Of a stretch of DNA of 24,179 nt, positions 1 through 7,612 are shown piece after piece; within the stretch, counting starts at the first letter, position 1, and every line of letters begins with the position of its first letter. Source of the stretch: a virus; IMG/VR virus record IMGVR_UViG_3300022221_000183, positions 1 to 24,179 of that record; one strand, given 5' to 3'. Made by a program: the position numbers and the translations under genes. The notes beneath the pieces were generated by a model. It searched no databases. It was not told the DNA's origin and was given only the letters and a program-made list of their open reading frames with translations.

Positions 1-216
1 CTTCTGGCTAAAAATGGCATTTGCCGCTTTGTAAACCTTGGTGGTGGCGGCAAAGTCCACGGCCACGGCCGCCAGGTTTGGGTATACCCGGACACGTTCA
101 GGAAAAACGGTATTGGCAACCAGAGAGAAAATCAGCGGCGTACCAAATCCGGTACGGGTTATCTGTGTGTCTGCCACATTGACGGTTACATTGATTACAT
201 CGGCTAATTCAGTCAT
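1..216 (-). CDS. Tail sheath-like protein, N-terminal part (cut by window edge)
   Basis: Only the first 72 codons lie in the window. The N-terminus (MTELADVINVTVNVADTQIT, then RTGFGTPLIF) resembles the start of DUF3383-type contractile tail sheath-like proteins, which open with a strand-rich segment followed by a 'GFGTPL' signature. The ATG at 216-214 is preceded by a good ribosome site (AGGTGAT). It lies 7 bases after the tail terminator gene, the expected order neck, terminator, sheath. If correct, the virion has a contractile (myovirus) tail. The call rests on a short N-terminus and on gene order, so another tail tube or sheath family is possible. Confidence 0.6.
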   Translation of the reverse strand, partial: MTELADVINVTVNVADTQITRTGFGTPLIFSLVANTVFPERVRVYPNLAAVAVDFAATTKVYKAANAIFSQK

Positions 217-223
217 ATATCAC

Positions 224-790
224 CTATTCGTTAAAAGTTGCTGTTCCGTTTGATTCTGTAGGCAATTCCACAACTTCAATCCAGTTGCCCGATCCGCTGC
301 CGCCATCATCAAATATTTTACTTGTGTAACTAAATGTCAAATCTGTTTGTGACCGGCGTTCCCATCGTTCGCCCAATTGCTGATCCAGTTTATTTGGTGC
401 ACTGTGATCCAATACAGCGATCCCAGCAGTGCGGAAAAGGTCGCGCACTTCGTCCGATTCAAGACAGGCCAGGGCAAAATTCAGATAATGGCTGGCCTCT
501 TTTGTATTAATATCAGACGCTGGTTCTGTGTAGATCATCAATTGAATGGTCATGGTCCGTGGGCCTAAGTGGGTTTTTTGTACCGCTTGGCTTGGTACGT
601 CATAAGTTTTCACAACATCATCAAACCCGGTTTTGTTGCCTTCTGAAATAATCAGAATGGTTGCGTAAGGTTTGGCTGTCCGCGTGCCGGGTTGGTTACC
701 AAATATCACATTACTGATCCCGGCGTAATCAATCAGCCAAGACAGGATCGCAAGTTGTGCGCCGCTATAATTGGTCTGATCGGTAATCAT
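224..790 (-). CDS. Phage neck/tail terminator protein (gp12-like)
   Basis: A 188-residue protein resembling the phage neck terminator family (LIC_12616/gp12-like), which caps the tail tube and joins it to the head. Family-like features are an N-terminal helix (AQLAILSWLIDYA), a central strand segment with PYATILIISEG, a TMTIQLMIYTEP strand, and a C-terminal strand (RSQTDLTFSYTSKI) before a flexible Gly/Ser/Asp-rich end. The ATG overlaps the stop of the upstream gene (ATGA), implying coupled translation. Its position between the head-completion genes and the sheath-like gene agrees. Assigned from pattern and synteny. Confidence 0.72.
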   Translation of the reverse strand: MITDQTNYSGAQLAILSWLIDYAGISNVIFGNQPGTRTAKPYATILIISEGNKTGFDDVVKTYDVPSQAVQKTHLGPRTMTIQLMIYTEPASDINTKEASHYLNFALACLESDEVRDLFRTAGIAVLDHSAPNKLDQQLGERWERRSQTDLTFSYTSKIFDDGGSGSGNWIEVVELPTESNGTATFNE

Positions 791-1119
791 GGCGCGTCAT
801 TTACATGAACAGCTGAGGCCCGCCAAAATCCGCCTTCAGGCCTACCGGTAGCACGTTGCACGGTGTAATCGCTGCCTTCCCACGTGATCACGTCTTTGTT
901 TCGGACTTCAGATAATGCCCAAATCGAATACCATGCCACGGTGTTTTGACCTTCCGGCACGTTGCGTAACTCTTTGGGTGACATAGGCTGAACATAGGCT
1001 TCAATGGTGCTGATCACGGCCGCGGCCGGCACTCGAAAGCCGTTTACTGTGCTTTCAACACCTGGGCGCTTATGAGTGACGGGCTTAACCCGCTTTTTCA
1101 GGACTGTTCTGATCGCCAT
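787..1119 (-). CDS. Probable head-closure (stopper-like) protein
   Basis: A 110-residue protein starting MAIRTVLKKRVKP. The ATG at 1119-1117 is chosen over an in-frame start 120 bases upstream because it has a GGTGG ribosome site and because the longer form would read deep into the preceding gene. It has a strand-rich middle (AVISTIEAYVQPMSPKELRNVP) and a late DYTVQRATGRPEGGFWRASAV segment, like small proteins that seal the portal after packaging. It overlaps the upstream gene by 35 bases and the downstream terminator by 4. Function is inferred from size, position and a general resemblance to head-closure or stopper proteins. Confidence 0.55.
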   Translation of the reverse strand: MAIRTVLKKRVKPVTHKRPGVESTVNGFRVPAAAVISTIEAYVQPMSPKELRNVPEGQNTVAWYSIWALSEVRNKDVITWEGSDYTVQRATGRPEGGFWRASAVHVNDAP

Positions 1120-1708
1120 TAGTGCCACCGTGAACGATGTAACGAATTGACCCGCCAAGCAAACCAGTATCCACCAGGGGATTATCGCTGCCTTTTTTGC
1201 GGATAGTGGCCGGCGCATTGGGGGGACTGCGTAATTCAATGATGGTGCGTTTAATATCTTTCTCGATAAGCTGTCCCATCAGGGCCAGGGCATCGGCCTT
1301 GTGTACCTTGCCATCAGCAATACGCTTGCCCAATGATTCAGCTGTTCTGCCGTACTTTTCTTCATTGGTATCGACAGTCGAACGAATATAGGGCCTGGCT
1401 GGGATCGTTATCGTATACGCCGGTATAGTGACCCATGATGCAAAATTTGATTTATCCTTTTTAACAAATCGACTACCCGTTGATTTACTAAAATCACCGT
1501 CTTTATTTATCTTTCTGAATATTTGCTGAGATCGTGCTGGCATATTAATTGTGCCGCCAAATTCATGGATCGCGGCGATCTTCAATAATTCTTCGGTTTC
1601 ATCCGGCTGTATACCGATATCCACGAACTTTGCAGCGTCGCGTATATTGTCGATGATCTCTTTCATGCCGTAATCATTATCGGTGACAGAAGCATTTATC
1701 TTAATCAC
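1085..1708 (-). CDS. HK97 gp10-like / virion morphogenesis-type neck protein
   Basis: A 207-residue protein with features of the HK97 gp10-like or Mu gpG-like head-tail joining group: an early IAAIHEFGGTI segment, then IPARPYIRSTVD, and a late proline-rich NAPATIRKKGSDNPLVDTG followed by LLGGSIRYIV. The 'arP(Y/F)' and 'PL(V/I)DTG.L..SI' blocks are characteristic of tail-completion proteins. Translation starts at GTG 1708-1706, overlapping the TGA of the DUF4054 gene (GTGA), so it is probably translated by coupling. It is longer than many gp10 proteins because of a lysine-rich insertion (about residues 60-85). Confidence 0.65.
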   Translation of the reverse strand: MIKINASVTDNDYGMKEIIDNIRDAAKFVDIGIQPDETEELLKIAAIHEFGGTINMPARSQQIFRKINKDGDFSKSTGSRFVKKDKSNFASWVTIPAYTITIPARPYIRSTVDTNEEKYGRTAESLGKRIADGKVHKADALALMGQLIEKDIKRTIIELRSPPNAPATIRKKGSDNPLVDTGLLGGSIRYIVHGGTNGDQNSPEKAG

Positions 1709-2076
1709 GGTGACACCATTATGAACGCCATATTTCTGCGCTTCTGAAGTTCCATATACATCAAGCCATATTGTGTTGACCCAAGTACGGACGTTTGATT
1801 GAGATATGGGAGCGTGTAAGAAACAGACACATCACCCACGGATTCAGAAGATAAAGGGCCGCGACCACCGGGTTCAGTAAAACTTAATGACAGAAGGTGT
1901 GCAGCAATATAGGTTTGTGCGTCCTTTGCGAATTTTCCAAATTTACCAACACTGACGAAATTATCAGCCGAAGCCAAGGCCAATTGCACAGCGGTATCAG
2001 CATCTTGCAAACCAGCAAAATTATCATCACCCTGTGCAATGGCCTTGATTTCTTTCAGTGTTGTCAGGACAGCCAT
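1705..2076 (-). CDS. DUF4054 family head-tail connector-type protein
   Basis: A 123-residue protein with the DUF4054 pattern: a helical N-terminus with an acidic 'QDADTAVQLALASAD' stretch, YIAAHLLSLSF, then GGRGPLSSESVGDVSVSYTLP, and a C-terminal QTSVLGSTQYGLMYMELQKR. In related phages this gene sits right after the capsid genes and is thought to form part of the connector ring below the portal. The ATG at 2076 follows the preceding gene by 6 bases with no strong ribosome site. Family assignment is good; the structural role is inferred from synteny. Confidence 0.72.
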   Translation of the reverse strand: MAVLTTLKEIKAIAQGDDNFAGLQDADTAVQLALASADNFVSVGKFGKFAKDAQTYIAAHLLSLSFTEPGGRGPLSSESVGDVSVSYTLPYLNQTSVLGSTQYGLMYMELQKRRNMAFIMVSP

Positions 2077-2082
2077 TCAATT

Positions 2083-2529
2083 TTACTTAGCTTCTTCCAG
2101 TTTTTTCTTTTCTGCGGCTGCAGCTTCTTCAGCGTCAATCAGGGCTTCGGTTTGTGTTTCAATTGCCTTGACGACACCGGGACGGCCATCAGCATTACCG
2201 GCTTCTGTTTCCTGATTCATATAATTAGCCAGTACATCAAGATCGGCTTCGGCTTCAATAACCGATTTTGCTTCTTTGACAGACATTTTTGAAACGTCCA
2301 CAACAATATTACCAGCCGCATCAGTAGTGATAACCACATCATCCAATACTTCAATCACACCATCATCCATCATATTCTTGAATGACTTATTACCTTCTGC
2401 GACTTTTTCAACATCAGCCAACAAACAGGTATTTTTACCCGGAATCAGACGAAGGCTAACACCAGGGCCAGCACTCAGAGTGTGTTCACGCGCTTCATTG
2501 AACACGATTACGCATTTTTTATCGGACAT
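2083..2529 (-). CDS. Uncharacterised structural-module protein with charged C-terminal tail
   Basis: A 148-residue protein (MSDKKCVIVFNEAREHTL...). The start at 2529-2527 is supported by GGGAGA eight bases upstream; a longer in-frame start exists 39 bases earlier but would run into the terminator-like hairpin. The N-terminal half looks like a small globular domain (SLRLIPGKNTCLLADVEK). Residues about 100-148 are helical and highly charged, ending in an Ala/Glu/Lys run suggestive of a coiled coil. It sits between major capsid and DUF4054 genes, where some phages carry head-fibre or decoration proteins. I do not recognise the family. Confidence 0.6.
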   Translation of the reverse strand: MSDKKCVIVFNEAREHTLSAGPGVSLRLIPGKNTCLLADVEKVAEGNKSFKNMMDDGVIEVLDDVVITTDAAGNIVVDVSKMSVKEAKSVIEAEADLDVLANYMNQETEAGNADGRPGVVKAIETQTEALIDAEEAAAAEKKKLEEAK

Positions 2530-2557
2530 TTTAAGTTCTCCCAAATTAGAAACGAAA

Positions 2558-2579
2558 ACGGCCCGCAAAAGCAGACCGT
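2558..2579 (-). terminator. Terminator-like hairpin after the major capsid gene
   Basis: Read on the minus strand, ACGGTCTGC, loop TTTT, GCGGGCCGT forms a 9-bp stem (two G-T pairs), followed by TTTCGTTT. It lies just after the capsid stop codon (2591) and before the next gene's ribosome site (about 2537). The interrupted T-run suggests a partial terminator that would raise capsid transcript relative to neck genes. Confidence 0.55.
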
Positions 2580-2590
2580 CAACAGTTTAT

Positions 2591-3598
2591 TTACACATCA
2601 TACATGGTACGGCAAGCCAGCGGATAACGAACAACCACGCCACCGTTACGCGCTTCAACAGGTACCTTGAATTCAAGATTCACAATCTGCGGGGGATGAT
2701 TAATCATTTCCAGTGGAATACGCTGCTCCAAAACTTCATCAGTGTTTTCATACAGAATGTGCATATTGCTTGCACCAGTACCGGCACCTTCCAGTTCTTT
2801 TAGCCAGTCAATAGTGTCAATACCGTATGTGTTTGATTTTTGAAGAATGAATTCCAGAATAGTGGTATCAGACAGGCTTGACCGTGGTGTCATAGCAATA
2901 TGATCATAGTTGTCACTTGTCAGCAACAAGGTATTACCTGAATGAATCCTGTTGGTTGAAGTGTGAATACCGGAAACCATAGTTTTCACGTCCGCCAGGA
3001 TTTCATCGGGTGATTTGTTGATCCATAAACGAGAAGAAGCACCGCCATTCAAAGGCGCCTGAACAGTTGGAATATTTACATTGTTCAGGAAGCCTGGCAA
3101 GTTGTAATCGGTTTCACCGTTCCATGCAATATCATTTTCTTTTTCGTGGACTGCACGGCGAGCGGCATCAACCTTGAACATTTCCAGCGGTCGGCCAGCC
3201 ATAGCGGCCGCACGAAGCTCTTGTGTGCTGAAACCAAAAGCTGTACCGATGGAATAGACGTTCTGCGTAAACCGCTTTGCAAAAAGATCCACACGCGGCA
3301 AATCGTCTGACGGGTTGGCAATAATCTTAGCCATACCAACACGGGTCCACTGATAGTACGTGATAGTTTCAGCGCCGGCACCATCACGATTTGAAACCGG
3401 AATCAGTTTGCGGTACTTGAGTTCACGAAGTTTTGTTTCATATAAACGCTGCTCGACAGATTCCAGTTCGCGTTCAAAAAACAGTGATTCGCCAGCATCC
3501 ATTTTGAGCGCTTCACCGGAATCATCCAGATAAACACCCATCTTCGAGGCTACGCCCAAGGCATCCTGAACGAACCGTGTTAATGTATTCTTTTTCAT
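2591..3598 (-). CDS. Major capsid protein (DUF2184 family)
   Basis: A 335-residue protein with the DUF2184 major capsid pattern: an N-terminal arm (TRFVQDALGVASKMGVYLDD), an E-loop-like region with YETKLRELKYRKLIPVSN and GAETITYYQWTRVGMAKII, a spine segment with AFGFSTQELRAAAMAGRPLE and ARRAVHEKENDIAWNG, then a NLPGFLNN block and a C-terminal domain ending VVRYPLACRTMYDV. It is the HK97-fold shell protein. The ATG has a strong AGAGGAAAA ribosome site. The cement gene lies upstream in the operon and a terminator-like hairpin lies downstream. Confidence 0.85.
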   Translation of the reverse strand: MKKNTLTRFVQDALGVASKMGVYLDDSGEALKMDAGESLFFERELESVEQRLYETKLRELKYRKLIPVSNRDGAGAETITYYQWTRVGMAKIIANPSDDLPRVDLFAKRFTQNVYSIGTAFGFSTQELRAAAMAGRPLEMFKVDAARRAVHEKENDIAWNGETDYNLPGFLNNVNIPTVQAPLNGGASSRLWINKSPDEILADVKTMVSGIHTSTNRIHSGNTLLLTSDNYDHIAMTPRSSLSDTTILEFILQKSNTYGIDTIDWLKELEGAGTGASNMHILYENTDEVLEQRIPLEMINHPPQIVNLEFKVPVEARNGGVVVRYPLACRTMYDV

Positions 3599-3637
3599 GA
3601 TTTTTCCTCTTTTGCTATTTCAGGTTAGTTCAATGCC

Positions 3638-4111
3638 TTATGGCAGGTTAATTTCAAGCAATGCCAGTTGGTCAATTGCCGTGGTGGTAGTCAACCAGCG
3701 AGCATTACTGATCAAATCGGCTCGGGCTGTGTCGGCGCTTGCACGGAAGCGGCCAGGCGCAGTGGTACCGGCATTAACTGTGTGTCGCAAATAAACCGGA
3801 CTGGACGGGTTTACGACTTCTTCAGCCAACACCCAAATACGGCCTTTGCGAAGTGTTGTGATCGCTTCGTCGATCTCATACTGTCCGACGCCGGTACTGT
3901 TTGGTTTGGCCTTATGAACCATCACAGCAACACCTTCAAAGACAAAACCAGTGGCTGACGGTAACGCTGCGACACCTTCAACAGCTGTTTGAATTAAGCC
4001 GTAACCAAACTTCACGATAGTTGCACATCGACGGGTGATCTTGTCAGTCAGACCAGAATCAGCTAACCCACCTTCAACACCTTTTGCCATACCTGTGTAA
4101 TCTGTTTGCAT
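3638..4111 (-). CDS. Structural cement (capsid decoration) protein, Gp24/DUF2190-like
   Basis: A 157-residue protein resembling phage structural cement proteins that stabilise the capsid surface. It has an early GYGLIQTAVEGVAALPSA segment, a middle VLAEEVVNPSSPVYLRH, and the typical end GRFRASADTARADLISNARW with a final hydrophobic LALLEINLP. It lies directly upstream of the major capsid gene with a GAGAGGA ribosome site, the usual order protease-scaffold, cement, capsid. Conservation of the 'GRFR' C-terminal block makes the family call fairly firm. Confidence 0.75.
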   Translation of the reverse strand: MQTDYTGMAKGVEGGLADSGLTDKITRRCATIVKFGYGLIQTAVEGVAALPSATGFVFEGVAVMVHKAKPNSTGVGQYEIDEAITTLRKGRIWVLAEEVVNPSSPVYLRHTVNAGTTAPGRFRASADTARADLISNARWLTTTTAIDQLALLEINLP

Positions 4112-4150
4112 TTTGAAATTCCTCTCGTTACGAATTATTTGCTGGATAGC

Positions 4151-4747
4151 TTACTTATCAGCTGGTTTATGAAGGTCTTTTTGATCCTGAATCATCTTCT
4201 GACGGGGCGAAAGAACAGGTTCATCATCTTTATGAAGTTCATCACCATCTTCCTTGGTCTGGCCAGGCTGCGTGACTTTCTTCAGGTTCGCCAGGGATTC
4301 AAGACCTTTGTTGTCCTGTTTGATCTGGTCAACAATTGATTCGTAGCGGCCATCAATATAGCCTTCGGTCTGACTATCCAGCTTCAGATCCTTGTTCTTA
4401 TGCTGGACAATGGCACGCTTCATGGTTGCGTTATCCATCTTCTCGTAACCGGTCAGACCGACATAATCAGCAACACCACACAGATCAGCGCGTTCACGGG
4501 CCAGTTCATCAAGGCGTTCAGGAGTGACTACCTGCTTATCCTTCATTTCATCCAGCTTGCCGGTCAGCTTCTGAACTTCAGCGGTCAGTGCGGAATTCTC
4601 ACTTTCCAGCGTGCCGATAACTGTTACAGCTGAATCCAAGTGCTTCTGAACAGTAGTTACAGCACTTTCAGCATCATCAGGGAATTCAAGAGTGACTGAA
4701 TCCATCTTGAATGATTTTGTTTGTACTGCATTTAACTTTTGTTTCAT
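4151..4747 (-). CDS. Predicted nested scaffold protein from an internal in-frame start
   Basis: Methionine 200 of the protease-scaffold gene (ATG 4747-4745) is preceded by AGAGGG six bases upstream, a much better ribosome site than that of the full-length gene. Initiation here would make a 198-residue protein with only the coiled-coil and charged C-terminal half, without the protease. This matches the lambda C/Nu3 arrangement, where an internal start makes free scaffold in excess of protease. The linker just before it (QITEPRGQV) marks the domain boundary. It is a prediction from ribosome-site position and domain layout. Confidence 0.5.
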   Translation of the reverse strand: MKQKLNAVQTKSFKMDSVTLEFPDDAESAVTTVQKHLDSAVTVIGTLESENSALTAEVQKLTGKLDEMKDKQVVTPERLDELARERADLCGVADYVGLTGYEKMDNATMKRAIVQHKNKDLKLDSQTEGYIDGRYESIVDQIKQDNKGLESLANLKKVTQPGQTKEDGDELHKDDEPVLSPRQKMIQDQKDLHKPADK

Positions 4748-5344
4748 GACTTGCCCTCTTGGTTCAGTAATTTGTGTGTCAGTTTTTATTTCACAATCCA
4801 GTTCACTTGATATTGCGTCCATCTTTTCATGTAAATAAATTCGTGCTTTTTCACCGGCTCTACCACGTTTTACCAGTGCAACATGGTTATAAACAATATT
4901 TTTTTGTACGTGATCGTACTTTTCACCGTTGTATTCACCGGCTTCCTTGATTGTTTCGGCGTTGTAGCCGCATGACAATTCAAGCTTCGGGTTCGCTTCA
5001 TCCATGATCAGTTTTATTGCTTCATCGTCCATAATCTGCAGACTGGTATCCACATAATCATCCTTCCTTGATACCGACTCACTAACCACGCCGACCTGAT
5101 AATGTTTTGTGTTCTTGGCGTTCACCAGACCGGGGTGTTCATTCACTACCGGCCGAAGTTTCAGTGTCGCCAGCGAATCCGCCTTGAACACTTCATCAGG
5201 GTGGCGTAACTCGCGTGTTGTACTCCCATCGGCATGGTGATAAACAAACACGCCTGAACGTGTCGGCTTCGCCTTTACAAGCAAATATCCATTCTGATCA
5301 AGTTTATGGCTGATGACTTCAGCACGGTCAAATCTCATACTCAT
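4151..5344 (-). CDS. DUF2213 prohead protease-scaffold fusion
   Basis: A 397-residue protein. Residues 1-172 match the DUF2213 putative prohead-protease domain: RFDRAEVISHKLDQNGYLLV, LRPVVNEHPGLVN, LELSCGYNAET and YNHVALVKRGRAGEKARIYL. The VVNEHP histidine and the LSCGY serine are plausible members of an S78-type protease triad. Residues about 200-300 form a probable coiled coil (DSAVTVIGTLESENSALTAE), expected for a scaffold, and the C-terminus is charged and lysine-rich. No Shine-Dalgarno precedes ATG 5344-5342; that stretch is pyrimidine-rich in the transcript, so initiation may be weak. The gene lies between the minor head and cement genes. Confidence 0.78.
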   Translation of the reverse strand: MSMRFDRAEVISHKLDQNGYLLVKAKPTRSGVFVYHHADGSTTRELRHPDEVFKADSLATLKLRPVVNEHPGLVNAKNTKHYQVGVVSESVSRKDDYVDTSLQIMDDEAIKLIMDEANPKLELSCGYNAETIKEAGEYNGEKYDHVQKNIVYNHVALVKRGRAGEKARIYLHEKMDAISSELDCEIKTDTQITEPRGQVMKQKLNAVQTKSFKMDSVTLEFPDDAESAVTTVQKHLDSAVTVIGTLESENSALTAEVQKLTGKLDEMKDKQVVTPERLDELARERADLCGVADYVGLTGYEKMDNATMKRAIVQHKNKDLKLDSQTEGYIDGRYESIVDQIKQDNKGLESLANLKKVTQPGQTKEDGDELHKDDEPVLSPRQKMIQDQKDLHKPADK

Positions 5345-5385
5345 GCTGAAATGATTGGAGAGGGGGGAATTTTTGTCAAACTTTT

Positions 5386-6192
5386 TTAAAGCAAGTGATC
5401 AATGTCCGGCTCTGCATAACACCTGCATTGGATATCTTCGCCTGGGTGGTTTCGTTCGCCGGCACGCTTACCGGTTGTCACCGTGATCGGTGGTTCTGAC
5501 CATTTGTGTTTGGTGCCTTCCAGGTGTTCATGACGATCACGAACGCGGCCATCCTTACTGGTGCGCCAGGTGTATTCGGTTATCCCTAAATTTGTTTGCC
5601 GCTTCTCTGTCAGATTTGCATTGAACTTACCGATCTGGTCCCTGGCCAGCACTCGCGCCCGGCCTTCTGACACATCGAATTCATCACGGATCTTGGCCCG
5701 CATGTCTTTTGGTGACAGACCGCGGCGTGACTCCCGGTACACCATTTGTTCGATATCACTCAAGCCTTCAGTCGGAATGGTTTTGATCAGGGATGAATTC
5801 TCACGGATGAACGATTTCATGGATTCATCCAGCCAGGGTTCAACCATTATGGGGTTCACACCCCTGACGCGGTTGATCAGTTCCACGTGGTAAGCCTGAT
5901 TAACTCTGTTCGCCATGCTGGCACCATCAAGGGCCGCTTGTTGGTAGTCCCGATCCTTCAGGCGCTGGCCAAGGGTAGTGCGTAGCCGGTCGAAGGCGTT
6001 CTTAATGTAATCGGAATCATCATCCTGTTTGGCGGTTATAGACGGGATCAGCTTTTCCATTTCCTGCCATACCGTTTGCCGGTAGACATCCAGGAGCATG
6101 GAGATCCGCGCCCGGTACCTGTTGCGTATCGGGTCCAGCCTAGGTGGCTTGGGTAGACGCGGCCTACGCTTCGGTTTTCTGCGGATCAGCAT
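5386..6192 (-). CDS. Mu gpF-like minor head protein
   Basis: A 268-residue protein of the Mu F / SPP1 gp7 minor head family. The hallmark C-terminus is present: LARDQIGKFNANLTEKRQTN, then YTWRTSKDGRVRDRHEHLEG, and the Cys-containing end HPGEDIQCRCYAEP. The N-terminus is strongly basic (RRKPKRRPRLPKPP), possibly DNA- or portal-contacting. The first 29 bases overlap the end of the portal gene, and it is followed by the protease-scaffold gene, the usual Mu-like order portal, gpF, protease/scaffold, capsid. The ATG at 6192 has no clear ribosome site, so coupling to portal translation is likely. Confidence 0.82.
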   Translation of the reverse strand: MLIRRKPKRRPRLPKPPRLDPIRNRYRARISMLLDVYRQTVWQEMEKLIPSITAKQDDDSDYIKNAFDRLRTTLGQRLKDRDYQQAALDGASMANRVNQAYHVELINRVRGVNPIMVEPWLDESMKSFIRENSSLIKTIPTEGLSDIEQMVYRESRRGLSPKDMRAKIRDEFDVSEGRARVLARDQIGKFNANLTEKRQTNLGITEYTWRTSKDGRVRDRHEHLEGTKHKWSEPPITVTTGKRAGERNHPGEDIQCRCYAEPDIDHLL

Positions 6193-7612
6193 CTGGATTC
6201 AAGTCTTTATCTTCGGGATCGTCGGCCGTGCCTGGGTCACCTTCGTCTGTTTCAATTGGCGTTTTACTCAGCTCAACTAGGTATTTCTCCCGGCGATCAA
6301 CATCAATATTCATATCTGAAGTGTCCACACCATCACCACCGAAGCGAGATATGGCCACTTCTTCAGGTTCAACCACGCCGGTTGTAATATAAATCTGATC
6401 TGACTGCGCTGTTTTCAGGCGAACATCAGCTTCTTCAACTTCGGATATCTGCCACAATGGATTATATTCAAACGTAACTTCACCGGGTTCATACCCTTTC
6501 TGTGCGCCGAGTACGTCAATAATCCGCTGGATTTGTGGCCGTAATTCGTTTTCTTGAAATGCTGAAATATTGTCGTAATGAATACGCAAATCACTTTCAG
6601 CTTGATCGCCACCAAGGGCGCCGGCCTTGCTTTTGAATAACCGGGTCTTTGGAATATCCGCATCTGACGACACCTGATCTTCAAACTTTTCCATCAGCTC
6701 GGCCAGGCCGGTGATCGGTGTTCCCATTTTATCCATATCTTCATCAGCACCATAAGCGGCCACATTATTGATCGCCATGCCCGATGCAATTAACTGGATA
6801 CGCTTCAGTATCATATCAAAACCTTCGTCGTCGGCTAACAAATCCTGAAGGTTGCTGATTTTCAGTTTCTTGGTGACAAAATCCTGCAGGACAGCCGAAC
6901 CAGCCTGATTGCTGACACCGTAATTTCTGAGACCTTCCCACACATGCTGAAGAACAGGATTCATCCAGCCGTAATTCCTGAGCCGGTTTAACTGTGACAG
7001 GTATTCGCCTTCAAAACGGATCACGCGGGATTCGTGCACCACTGAAGTTTGCGTGCCTTGCAGGTGAATCCTGTGCACCAGATAGGTTTCCACTTCCCCG
7101 TATTTCATGTCTCGAGGGTCATTGTAGAACGTCTGCGGGAATACCAGAAAGCGATCCACGTTGTGCATGAATTCAATCTTGCGGACCACGCCAAGCGGTT
7201 CATTCACTTCACGGCCATCGAAGGCACCCAACACAAGCAAGTTCCCGCCATACAGCCGGCCTTGCACCACAGCTTCCCATACCCGGCTTTGCACCTTCAA
7301 CCGGGTTATTTCTTCTTCAATGAATTGTGCTTTGTCTGGACTGGTTTCGTGTGTGAGTTTGATCCACTCGCGGGTGCTGTCATCAGCTGGAATATTAACA
7401 ATGCGTTTGGCCAGGGCGTTATGTTCATACAGACTGTCGAGGGTGTCCCGGCTCATTCTTGCGCTGCGCTTGAATGTGGTCAACGTGATCGGGTCACTTG
7501 CTCCACCGAACTTGTTTACCTCGTTTTCCCATCGATCCTGGCGGTCAAGCTGAATTCGTTCCTGTCTGCTCAAATGCCTTGTTATATTCTGGTTGATTTG
7601 TTTCGCGGTCAC
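6164..7612 (-). CDS. Portal protein (DUF1073 family)
   Basis: A 482-residue protein with the DUF1073 portal pattern: LDSLYEHNALAKRIVNIPAD near residue 60, AVVQGRLYGGNLLVLGAFDG near 115, a central SQLNRLRNYGWMNPVLQHVW segment, AGALGGDQAESDLRIHYDN, and LRPQIQRIIDVL in the stem region. It forms the dodecameric DNA channel at the capsid vertex. Some databases label this domain 'anti-CBASS Acb1-like N-terminal'; that name does not by itself mean defence evasion here. The last 60 residues are acidic and Pro/Asp-rich. GTG 7612-7610 overlaps the large terminase stop (GTGA). Confidence 0.83.
   Translation of the reverse strand: MTAKQINQNITRHLSRQERIQLDRQDRWENEVNKFGGASDPITLTTFKRSARMSRDTLDSLYEHNALAKRIVNIPADDSTREWIKLTHETSPDKAQFIEEEITRLKVQSRVWEAVVQGRLYGGNLLVLGAFDGREVNEPLGVVRKIEFMHNVDRFLVFPQTFYNDPRDMKYGEVETYLVHRIHLQGTQTSVVHESRVIRFEGEYLSQLNRLRNYGWMNPVLQHVWEGLRNYGVSNQAGSAVLQDFVTKKLKISNLQDLLADDEGFDMILKRIQLIASGMAINNVAAYGADEDMDKMGTPITGLAELMEKFEDQVSSDADIPKTRLFKSKAGALGGDQAESDLRIHYDNISAFQENELRPQIQRIIDVLGAQKGYEPGEVTFEYNPLWQISEVEEADVRLKTAQSDQIYITTGVVEPEEVAISRFGGDGVDTSDMNIDVDRREKYLVELSKTPIETDEGDPGTADDPEDKDLNPDADPQKTEA

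Noticed and set aside
1120-1239. N-terminal extension of the head-closure-like gene
   Set aside because: Would read 155 bases into the gp10-like gene; ATG 1119 has a ribosome site.
6164-7612. Anti-CBASS function from the domain name attached to DUF1073 portals
   Set aside because: The protein has normal portal length, motifs and synteny; the label is a database naming effect and no Acb1 phosphodiesterase features were seen.
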